Assembly (NCBI GenBank): GCA_944739405.2 | Contig: OX123183.2 | Span: 97,168,729-97,232,728 of the forward strand | Source of the DNA: Euclidia mi | Lineage: Eukaryota; Arthropoda; Insecta; Lepidoptera; Erebidae | Length of the DNA stretch: 64,000 nucleotides | Direction: 5' to 3' | Part shown: in pieces, positions 55,822-64,000 of the stretch | Layout of the letters: every line of letters starts with the position of its first letter | Position numbering within the stretch: the stretch's first letter is position 1 | The notes under the pieces: generated by a model | What the model was told of the DNA's origin: nothing | The model's database searches: none | The model's input: the letters and a program-made list of their open reading frames with translations, nothing else | Program-made: the position numbers and the translations under genes

Positions 55822-55986
55822 AAGACGAAGTAGCAGAGGTGGACTGACAAACTTGTTGGGATCGCGGGCAGCGGATGGATGCGGAAGGTTCAAGATGACC
55901 GATCTTGTGGAGTGGATGTGGAGAACCTTGGGGGGGCCTATGTCGAGCAACAAGTAAACGTCTTCCGAGTAAATATAAAAAAATAT
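55822..55986 (+). pseudogene. RTE-like LINE C-terminal tail
   Basis: In the plus frame ending at the TAA near 55986, RWTDKLVGIAGSGWMRKVQD is followed by LGGAYVEQQ. This corresponds to the well-known carboxyl-terminal block of lepidopteran RTE-type polyproteins (pattern RWxDDI...AGxxWMRxAQDRxxWRxLGEAYVQQW). An upstream TAG at about 55816 and the loss of everything before it show a 5'-truncated relic. Confidence 0.6.
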
Positions 55987-56017
55987 TAAGATAACTTATC
56001 GAACTATTATAAACCAT

Positions 56018-56436
56018 TCATTAATTTCTATAAATTATAATGTGTTGGTATTGACTGGCTTCTTGCTATCTCCACAAAAATCATATCATAACATCGCTCC
56101 GTTGTAACCTGAAAGAAGAAACAAACAAACTCACGTTTGAATTTATAATGAGTATTATTAGTAGGTAGTATTATTTTAAAAACCTTTTATTAGTATTGGC
56201 TAACAGTTTTCCTGTTTAAAGTATCAAGATAATCACATGACAATTTATAAAATGACAATCGATTTTGAATATTTATTTCACTATAAATATCATCGATTTA
56301 AACGATTACACTTTCTAAGTTTCTAGTTTATACATAGGTATATTTTCTTATAATTAGACGGAATAAAAATAGTATGGGGTGAAAATCTATTATTATATAT
56401 TAAGATCTTTTTATTATCTAACACGCTTTTATTAGG
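56018..56436. other. AT-rich noncoding DNA
   Basis: No supported feature before the tandem units at 56437. Confidence 0.5.
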
Positions 56437-56765
56437 TCGACATGTATGTAACTAACTATGTAATGGAATCTAAGCTAACTTTCCAAGGGTCGTAGCGTAA
56501 TGAAAATTCGCAGCTGTATGTAGCTCTGATGACAATACAATAATATGGTACTGTCGAAATAATCTGATGATGGAGCCGGAAGATATAAACTGGAACTCGA
56601 CATGTATGTAACTACCTATATAATGGAATCTAAGGTAACTAATTTAACCATCTTCCGAGGGTGGCAGCGTAATGAAAATTGGCTGCTGTATGTAGTTTTG
56701 ATGACAATACAATAATATGGTGCTGTCGAACTGATCTGATGATGGAGCCAGAAGATATGAATTCG
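56437..56765 (+). repeat. Two tandem units of about 160 bp
   Basis: Unit 1 starts TCGACATGTATGTAACTAAC (56437) and unit 2 TCGACATGTATGTAACTACC (56597). Each has ATGGAATCTAAG, GCGTAATGAAAATT, CAATACAATAATATGG and GATGATGGAGCC. Partial further decay copies follow to about 56960. One unit in reverse orientation is at about 41100-41290. The repeats lie just upstream of the helicase C-terminal frame, so they are internal to the Helitron-like element. Confidence 0.8.
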
Positions 56766-57008
56766 AACTTCATGATGAAAAATCATACCATAGCTGTTTT
56801 GGATTTCTTAGAAACGTCTTGTAATGAACTTTGACCACAATTAGGTTTCAAGTTCTGATCATGAAGCCGGAAGATAGGCACTTGCATTCCATGATAGAAT
56901 ATGGTATCATAGTCGTGTTTGCACTTGTAAGAAAGGCCACGTAATGGACTTTAAACATGATCAGGTTTCAAGGTTATAACAAACTAATTATATATTGTAG
57001 ACCACGCA

Positions 57009-57191
57009 GTGGTGTACAGGGCCCGTACTTTTGCGGCTGGACAGGCGTATGTGGCTATAAGTAGAGTAAAATCACTTAGTGGTCTCCAGATTGAAGAGCT
57101 AGATTGTTCTAAGCTGACAGATAAAACACCTTGCAATACAGACGCACAGGCGGAGATGGAGAGGATGTGGCCTCACGCCTACTTAAAATAA
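57009..57191 (+). pseudogene. Helitron PIF1-helicase C-terminal fragment
   Basis: An open segment encoding ARTFAAGQAYVAISRVKSLS then GLQIEELDCSKLT, ending WPHAYLK before a TAA. AGQAYVAxSRV is the conserved last motif (VI region) of PIF1/Helitron helicases. CSKLTDKTPCNTDAQAEM is a tail typical of invertebrate Helitron helicases. Everything upstream, including the Rep/HUH endonuclease, is absent. The start codon given by the frame (GTG) is not genuine. Confidence 0.75.
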
Positions 57192-57208
57192 ATGTATAAA
57201 TGTTAAAA

Positions 57209-57510
57209 ATATTTCGTTATCAAAGACCAAAAAGTATAAAATAAATTAATAGCTTAATAACACTAGAAAAGTACGCGTTAATAAATGCACGTAAAAACAA
57301 AAAATAAATTATGGATCGTTCAAGCTGTCTCTATTTCAGGGCTGAAGTGTAAACTATGTGCTTTTAATTATAATATTTGATTGTAAAAGCGTGGGGCGCC
57401 TAATTTTTGTTTTTGTTATTACGAGCATTTATAAAAGCGTGTTTTTCTAGTGTTTTTTAAACTATTAATTTATTTTATACTTTTTGGTCTTTGATAACGA
57501 AATATTTTTT
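57209..57510. repeat. Palindromic end of Helitron-like element
   Basis: The left arm TTCGTTATCAAAGACCAAAA, AGTATAAAATAAATTAATAG, CACTAGAAAA (from 57211) is mirrored at 57408-57510 (TTTTTCTAGTG, AAACTATTAATTTATTTTAT, ACTTTTTGGTCTTTGATAAC). The centre carries AGGGCTGAAGTGTAAACTA and AAAGCGTGGGGCGCC, as in the arms at 40.1-40.8 kb. Confidence 0.7.
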
Positions 57511-57930
57511 TTTCATTTATACATTTATTTTAAGAGATACAAATAATTTAGTTGTAATCAATTCATTGTTTATCTTCATTTTGAGAATAACACACTATTA
57601 TCGGATTACAAATAAATATCCACTGAAATGGGTGATCATGAGGTTCATATCTGCATCTTCTCATGTAAACTTCTTTAATTAACAGCTTATATCTTCAATG
57701 CCTTATAACTTATTTTATTTTAAAATAATTTATTGTTTTCTTTTTGTATACTAGGCTCACGTGCCTGAATAATAAATAAATTATTATTAATCTAATGAGA
57801 TTAAATCTTAGCTTACCAAAGTAGAGCTACAGTCTATGTATGCCTATCTATCTAAGCGACGCCGACTTCCAAAACATTCATTGTAACTAAAAATAACAGC
57901 GAACCCTTTATCAAGGCTTTAAAAAAATAA
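57511..57930. other. AT-rich noncoding DNA
   Basis: No supported feature. Confidence 0.5.
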
Positions 57931-58055
57931 TTAGCGAACGGCGAGTTCCGGACAGCTGACAGTCGCACCTGCCGACCGGTCGCGCAGCGCGGCAGCGGTG
58001 CGTCTGCGGCGCGGCGACGTGGCGACGACGGGGCAACTGCGGGGCAACATGACGC
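57931..58055. other. Short CpG-rich island
   Basis: A dense run including CGACCGGTCGCGCAGCGCGG and GCGGCGCGGCGACGTGG stands in DNA that is otherwise strongly AT-rich. There is no long open frame and no tRNA. Such islands can be promoters or first exons, but nothing here proves it. Confidence 0.45.
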
Positions 58056-60939
58056 CTGAATGAAAAATGGCTTAGGTTATTTGTTTTGAATTTTTATGAA
58101 CGCATATTTTGGTAATGAGATTTGTAGATTAGTTTAAGTTTTTGGATGGGTTTTGTTAGCTCCCTTGTGTAGGTATTTGCGATTTAATTATGATATTACA
58201 GGGGCCACTGACATGATTGATTACCTACCACTTGTATGTATAAGGGGTGTAAATTCATTTCAAGGTCAATATAAGTTGCAACGATGACACATCGTTGTGC
58301 ATAAACTTCCAAAGGTTTATTCAGAGACGGTAGAGTCTCTGGTTTATTCTTATTTATGCTCTAAGCTTTACTGGAGCGTTCTTTGACAATAATTTAAAAG
58401 AAACTGGGTAGGTACATCCTTAAGGTTTATTGCTATACAGATGATTTTAAAAACACTGTGAACAGTTATTTTTGTTATAATAATGAACAAGAATCCAATT
58501 TATTTTAATTTTATTCTTAAAAAAATATTTTAATTATTATACTTACTTACATTTTAATCTTAACAGTAAAATATCACTCAATGTTTTTCTTTGCCTTCAG
58601 CATGCATCAAAAGTGAAAGCAATTGAAACAAAATGACAGCATACACGCATAAATCGTATTTATTTATTGTAAAGTACCTACAAGGAATATATTTATGACT
58701 TCCTTTGCATTTACTATCAAAACAACTGCGGGGACATTGGATCGCTGACTCAGATCACTTGGTTTTAAAGCCAAGATACATCTCAGATATACGCTTCTTA
58801 GATTTTTCGCTCTTGCTTTAAAAGGGGTAAATTTACGAGAAAAACAAGTATCAAATCATTTTAAAATCGCAAGCCAAGCCAAGGTTATTGAATAGATTTT
58901 ATTTTGAAGTCTATTATTGAAATACTTTTCCATTTTTAATTACCTAATGTTCAAGTTTACATTTAGACTTTGCGGAACCCACTTTGAAATCGATTTTTTA
59001 AACAAGTGAGCGTCAATCTCAATCCGTACCATTTCTGTACCATTGAGATACGTAAAATGATAAGACTCTTTTGGCGGGATTTCACGGAATATATTTTTTT
59101 AGTTTAACTTTTAACTCTCTGATAACAAGATGTGGTGACCTTTACAACCGCTATACCACCCATGCAATATAATGCCAAACTCTACTAGCCAAATGAATGT
59201 AAATAGGTACAGGGCTCGTAGCATTAACAATACGTTACCATATGCCTACACAAGCATACGCTATTATGATCCGTAACAGCAGGGATACAATTGCACCTTT
59301 GTTACCATGAAAATATGCGTGTCTACGCTAGACGTCTCGTAAAGGGATTTTGTCAGACAATGTCCCTCATATATTGACGATACGCCGCATATGATAAGCT
59401 CTGTCTCACTGCGAGCGTGTCGCTGATTAAAATCGCGCGTTTAGTTTTGTGCACAAGACATAGTTAAAAACTGACAGAATTTTTTATTTGATGCCTTCTG
59501 TGATAAGGCCGTATAATTATTTTTATTGCACTGGCCCCAAATAAATTTGGACCAGGGCAAGAAGATGATGATAAGGCCGTATGATCAGACCTACAGCAAG
59601 CAGTAATAGTAAGCATAGTTGGTTTGCTAGTATATGTTAATCTGAATCCCTTCATTACTTGGAGCTACTTTTATTTACGCCTGTTTTTTAGAGGCGAAGT
59701 GAAATGACGAGATTTTACTTGTTTCAAAACTAAAAATCTCTTTTTTTCTATTCGCCACGGCATTTTGTTGACAGGATTGTGAGTCCCCGAATTGGTTCAG
59801 AGATTTTACCTCTTTGTTGCTAGGCCATGGGTATTGTGGGTCCCTAGCTTCGATAAATAATATCATAAAGTGTTTGATCTATGTAAGACTAGTAGTTACT
59901 CGTAAACGCTACATCAGCGGCCCGCTTTCCTCTATCAGTGAAACACCAAGCTTAGCGTGGCTACCACGGGTACCGCTTAAGTGATATTAGCAGATAGTCG
60001 CCGAGCCGCACAATGGTAGTCCAGTCTGCGTGGCCACCAGAGCAAACACAATATCGGATGTATGACGTCAGATTATACGCGTACCTATAGTTGGTGCGGT
60101 GTAATGCTATGAAATTGCCGTAGCTTATGTGCGCCCGTTTTGGCGGTACGGTGTAATGAGTTCATTATAAGTAATGACTGTTGTACTGTGCACTTCTGCT
60201 GAAGTGATCTACAGATCACATAGGAAAAATATTTACCTACCTAAAATTGTGCAAGAACTAGCAATGGTTTTTGGTTTTTATGAAACTGATTAATACGAAA
60301 TGCAACGTAAGCAATTGGTACTAGTATGAGTGAAAATATGTTAAAAGAAACTATCAACCTTTATTGGCAGTTATGTTTTGTTTTTAACCGACTATACTAG
60401 GATTAAGATTTCAGTTGCTTTATAATTTAACAAAAATGAGCGTCTTCATTGAAAGCTGGTTCCAGGGTTAATGAATAAGGTACCCGTAACAAATTTAATA
60501 CATGCTTGCATATAGTAATTATGTTCTTTAAGTCATAAAAGCCTTTTATTGATTGATAGCATCGATAAATAACTTTGGCAATGAAAAACTAATTCCTCAA
60601 AAGGGCAGCTGCGATGATTCAATTATGAAATAAAAACCCTGAGATGCTTATAAGCACAGAAATGAATGTTTACGCCGCGAATGCAAATTAAATTGTTTTG
60701 CAGATTAATCAATAAATAAATATAAATACGGCTCTAGTAGCTCATTGAAACATGAATAAATAATTAGGAAACTTTGAATTAGATACCCGAGCCAGACAAG
60801 AAAGAAAGACACCGAACACGCAAAGTTGAAACAATAATCAGTGAATCACACAGTGTCATAGGCACATATTATGTGATTGTACAAAACTAGAGGAAAGAGC
60901 CTGCAGATTCACACTTCACATCTTAGTTCCATTTAACCA
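58056..60939. other. Noncoding DNA, nothing recognised
   Basis: About 2.9 kb with no coding motif, RNA gene or clear repeat boundary. Two short near-repeats ATAAGGCCGTAT occur at about 59502 and 59570. Confidence 0.5.
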
Positions 60940-61110
60940 TTTCTGCCCGTTCCTGTGGGAATTTCGGGAAATCCTTTTGAGTGCACTCATACGGTCCCGA
61001 AGAAACACTGCTGCATGCTAAATTTCGGCTTCCTACGCCCAGTAGTTTCGACTTGCTGGACTTGCGTTGTCTGTCTGTCATTCAGTAACGCAAGAAGTTT
61101 TCATATATTG
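60940..61110 (-). mobile_element. Helitron-like short repeat, truncated, reverse
   Basis: The plus strand CCCGTTCCTGTGGGAATTTC, GGGAAATCC, GCTAAATTTCGGCTTCCT and GTCTGTCATTCAGTAACGCAAG is the reverse complement of the body of the 207-bp element at 3251. The 3' GCAGGCGTAGCTGC/CTAG part is missing. Confidence 0.6.
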
Positions 61111-61915
61111 TGACAATTATTTATTTGTAACTTCTTCTTCGTATCAATAGTTCAAATTAAATTTTCTGTTCCCAAAACTTGGCCACGGTGCACAGTGTGA
61201 CGCCCCATATACAAAAATAAAAAAATGAAGTATTTATTATACATGTATAGGGTATGGTATATCATTAGGTAGAAACCAGACAACGTAATGGCAACACCAA
61301 ATCAAACAATTTTTAAGGTAGGTGTTCAAAATATTATTTCAAAGTGCCCACTTTCGTATCATTTACTAGACATCAAAATAAATTCGCTGTTGAATGTGGC
61401 TTACTGTTGATTCTTGTGTTTACATATAACGAGTATCGCATTTTATTAACAATATTTATCTATTGCTCAGTGCCTTGACATAGTTATTTGTTAAAAAGTC
61501 TATTAATATGAGTGAGTATAGATCATTAATGAATGTAGGGTAAAAAAAAATGATTTGTAACTTTATTGAAGGTTTAAAAAAAACACCTCATTATACCTTT
61601 TTACATTTTTTTTAACGCATAGAAACACTATTGTACATTTATATTACATTAGTTTTATTTGCCGAATCTTGCCGAAATAATAGTTATATTTTTTTTTAGC
61701 GAGTACATCGAAAGTGACTTTTAAATCTTGTTTTGAAATCACTGAAAATATCGCGAAAAATGAAAAAGTAGACGTGATTACCAATCATATATACAAGATG
61801 CTTTTGGTTTGTATGACATCCTCGACCACGTATAAACCAGACTAATCAAATCTGCCCGATTTATTTTAATGAAAATCAGCAAAAAGTGGAATGAAAGTCA
61901 CCGAACAAAAAACAC
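61111..61915. other. Noncoding DNA; possible coding relic at 61700-61845
   Basis: Mostly AT-rich. After a T-run ending AG (61699), an open stretch encodes KVTFKSCFEITENIAKN and continues to a TAA near 61845. It could be an exon-like relic of the broken gene that follows, but the frame differs and I see no proof. Confidence 0.35.
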
Positions 61916-62415
61916 TTTTTAAGCAAATATAGTGACTGGTTAGAGACCGAAGTCAAGTTGGAAGATTCAGTTCTTTAACATATGTTGGAACCAAGACCTG
62001 GGACAAGTGGTACATGTCGGCAAAAAGGAAGACCTGAGAAAGATTTTTCAGAATTAAGCACTCCGTCTAAGAAGCGCAGAGTATATGATCTTCTTAAAAA
62101 TAGAACCAGTGATGAGTTAGAATTCGCTGCTGCGGTATTACGAAAATCTGATCCTCCACTACCCTCCGAAGAACTTAAGTCTCTTTCAACGCTTCAAGCA
62201 TTAGCTTTGTATTCAGATTTAGGACTCAGTGTCAGAAAGTACAATCCTGCTTTAAGTGCTTCTATAATTGGAATCAACCCTAATTTAATTTCTAATTTGG
62301 CCATTATATTGAAAGTAATTGCAAGAGGTAAAAGAATTAAAATGGATACGTTCACCACACTTTTAACTGAAACTAAGAAAATATACCTTGAAAATTATAA
62401 TTGGTATTATATGCC
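61916..62415 (+). pseudogene. Broken gene of uncharacterised, probably transposon-linked family
   Basis: In one frame FLSKYSDWLETEVKLEDSVL is followed by a TAA (61976-61978) and then, from the ATG at 61982, by RPGTSG, KGRPEKDFSELSTPSKKRRV, NRTSDELEFAAAVLRKS, ALALYSDLGLSVRKYNPAL and ETKKIYLENY. The GRPxKxF-x-E-x-S-x-x-SKxRR basic motif, followed by a 'TPEEAL-x-L-x-x-x-L-x-x-x-xYN'-like segment, recalls a family of hypothetical proteins common in invertebrate genomes and often in repeats. I cannot name it. The frame is cut at 62415 by the LTR retrotransposon, so both a nonsense codon and an insertion break it. Confidence 0.55.
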
Positions 62416-62809
62416 TGTGAGTGTGACGTCGTGCCTCCGCGCTTGCGAGCCCCACTACGACGACGCACTGGAGTGGGGACCCTCACCCGCTTGCCGACGA
62501 CATATATACCGGCGACACACGTGGTTGGCTGGCTTTTTCTTCGGCTGGGACACGTGAAAGCTGAGTATCCATCCGTGGACCTGTGGAGTGTTAACTTACG
62601 ACCTACGCCCTGGATAACTATCTAGCCGGTTAACCCCTAGTGTCGGTTCTTTTATTAATCAAAATTGTGAATCTGGAATATAACGCGAGTTTAATCTGTC
62701 CTGGTGATATTTTTATTTATTTCCCGTAAGACAACCTAAGCATCTCTTTTTATTGCTCGGCGAGTGATCGATCCCGGCTATCCCGTGAAAATCGATCACC
62801 CGTGCGACA
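62416..62809 (+). repeat. 5' LTR of Ty3/Gypsy-like retrotransposon
   Basis: Begins TGTGAGTGTGACGTCG and ends CCCGTGCGACA (TG...CA), 394 bp. A primer-binding site follows one base later. A CATATATACC box at 62501-62510 may be its TATA element. The 3' LTR is outside the window, so LTR divergence (age) cannot be judged. Confidence 0.75.
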
Positions 62810-62810
62810 T

Positions 62811-62820
62811 TGGCGCCCAA
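62811..62820 (+). promoter_or_regulatory. Primer-binding site
   Basis: TGGCGCCCAA matches the complement of a tRNA-Lys 3' end (CCA-tail side), as used by gypsy-type elements. Ten bases match before the sequence turns into AT-rich leader. Confidence 0.7.
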
Positions 62821-63305
62821 TAGAATTTTTAAATATATTTTTAAAACGTAAGTTGGCACTTTACAGGTGAGTGAAATAATTTCTTTTTCTCTTGTATATT
62901 TTTCTCCTGTGTGTGCATATATTCTGGTGTGGTGAATTGCGTACAGGTACAGTTTCTATCTATTTTGGTTGGCCATAAGCAATTTAACTGTGTAAATAAC
63001 ATAACGGTGATTTAATTAACGTCGGTCTAAAATCACGTTTCACTGCGGGCAGCGTGCCCAGCCGCCAACCGGTTCTAACCGCTTTGCCGTTGAACTACGT
63101 GCCTCGTGTTCGCGAAAAAAATATTGTGATTCAACCTTTGAGTGACCTTTAAGTAATTTTTCTTAATCCTTTACCAATCATCACACCATTGTATAATTTA
63201 GTGTATTTCAGCTTTTTTAGCACGGTATTCGATTTTCTGGCGATATTTAATTTTTTTTCTAGTACCGGCGTAAATACTTAGATTTTCTATTATTGTTTTG
63301 TAATA
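62821..63305 (+). other. LTR-element leader
   Basis: Untranslated leader between the primer-binding site and gag, with splice-donor-like CGTAAGT (about 62847) and AGGTGAGTG (about 62866). No open frame. Confidence 0.5.
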
Positions 63306-64000
63306 ATGGCTTACATTATAAATTTCTCATTATTAACTAAAGCGGAATTAGAATATGAGACCACAATACGCGGCGTTTCAAAGCCTGACGATCCCCGCAA
63401 ACAAATCGCTAAACTTTCAGTTAAAATTCCCTCGGAGGATATATTATCTTCACCCTTCCCACCAGAGGAGGAGGTGGCTGAAGTGGAAAAGTCGTTATTA
63501 AGATCAAATAGACACTTATCTATGTTGGAAGCAAACTATACCTCCGAGCTTCAACAGAAGGTCGAAACCGTGCTTCACCATTGTTTTCATCGACTGAATA
63601 GGGTGGATACCGGCAGTCTTGATATTAAAAAAATTGAGTCTGTGTGGAATAAATTTAATGACTTATATGCGAAATTACAATTAATCACGCGTCGTAGTTC
63701 GCGGTCGGATTGCTCAGTGGCAGAGGGAAACACTTCCCATAATTACGACCGTAAGCTTTTCTCGGAATTAGGTAAATTCAAATTTAACGGTAAATCATGT
63801 GTAAGATCTTTTATTGAAAAAATTGATGAATTTATGTCCTGTAGATCTATTCCACATGACAAGATGTTGTCTTTCGCTTTTGAAATATTTTCGGGTGACG
63901 CATTAGTTTGGTATCGTTCTGTTAAAAATAACGTAAAGACTTGGTTAGAACTTTGCGAACTTTTAAAACGAGATTTTAGTCCGCATAACTACGATTACCG
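63306..64000 (+). CDS. Gag polyprotein of Ty3/Gypsy-like element, partial
   Basis: A frame starts at the ATG at 63306 and stays open for 231 codons to the window edge. The first ~120 residues have acidic and helical stretches (EEEVAEVEKSLLRSN). Around residues 155-170 KFNGKSCVRSFIEKIDEF and around 196-210 FSGDALVWYRSVKNN, then WLELCELLKRDF, give the order typical of the Gypsy capsid (retrotransposon gag) domain. Gag would form the particle that packages element RNA. Position after LTR and primer-binding site supports the call. The 3' part, protease and polymerase are beyond the window. Confidence 0.85.
   Translation, partial: MAYIINFSLLTKAELEYETTIRGVSKPDDPRKQIAKLSVKIPSEDILSSPFPPEEEVAEVEKSLLRSNRHLSMLEANYTSELQQKVETVLHHCFHRLNRVDTGSLDIKKIESVWNKFNDLYAKLQLITRRSSRSDCSVAEGNTSHNYDRKLFSELGKFKFNGKSCVRSFIEKIDEFMSCRSIPHDKMLSFAFEIFSGDALVWYRSVKNNVKTWLELCELLKRDFSPHNYDY

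Overview
The window looks like a stretch of a moth or butterfly (lepidopteran) nuclear genome. It is AT-rich, has no prokaryotic gene organisation, and is packed with repeats of a lepidopteran type: tRNA-derived SINEs, non-LTR retrotransposon tails, Penelope-like, Helitron-like, PIF/Harbinger-like and hAT/P-like elements, and a Ty3/Gypsy-type LTR element. I found no host protein-coding gene that I can name, no rRNA and no genuine tRNA gene. The taxon is inferred from repeat flavour only.

Layout: 1-10.8 kb is AT-rich DNA with SINEs (two carry visible target-site duplications, TSDs), short Helitron-like copies and LINE tails. 10.8-15.4 kb is a degraded LINE (A) with an ORF1 tail, endonuclease and reverse transcriptase. 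It is split by a 1,463-bp DNA transposon with an 8-bp TSD. 16.76-31.91 kb is a direct tandem duplication of a unit of about 6.77 kb. The second copy carries a 1,610-bp PIF/Harbinger-like insertion that the first copy lacks. Each copy holds a Penelope-like fragment with a GIY-YIG endonuclease domain, a foldback and other repeat fragments. 31.9-34.4 kb has several common repeats, a 16-bp-arm hairpin and a 290-bp GC-rich retroposon flanked by a 15-bp TSD. 34.65-38.9 kb is a nearly complete LINE (B): ORF1 with one frameshift, an open 935-residue ORF2, and a short ATT-repeat tail.

40.1-41.3 kb and 56.4-57.5 kb are two related Helitron-like fragments in opposite orientation with PIF1-helicase pieces. 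42.8-46.1 kb holds palindromes, LINE tails and a Penelope-type terminal module. 47.30-55.43 kb is a second, independent tandem duplication of about 4.05 kb. Its divergence is strikingly uneven, and one copy has a tiny 23-bp hairpin insertion flanked by an 8-bp duplication. 57.5-61.9 kb is mostly featureless. From 61.9 kb a broken gene of an uncharacterised, probably transposon-associated family is interrupted by an LTR retrotransposon: 5' LTR, primer-binding site, and an open gag frame running off the window.

All coding capacity I can support belongs to mobile elements. The most informative signals are insertion histories that can be read from paired filled and empty sites in the tandem duplications, uneven divergence that suggests gene conversion or an assembly (haplotype) effect, and a few small structured insertions with clear target duplications.
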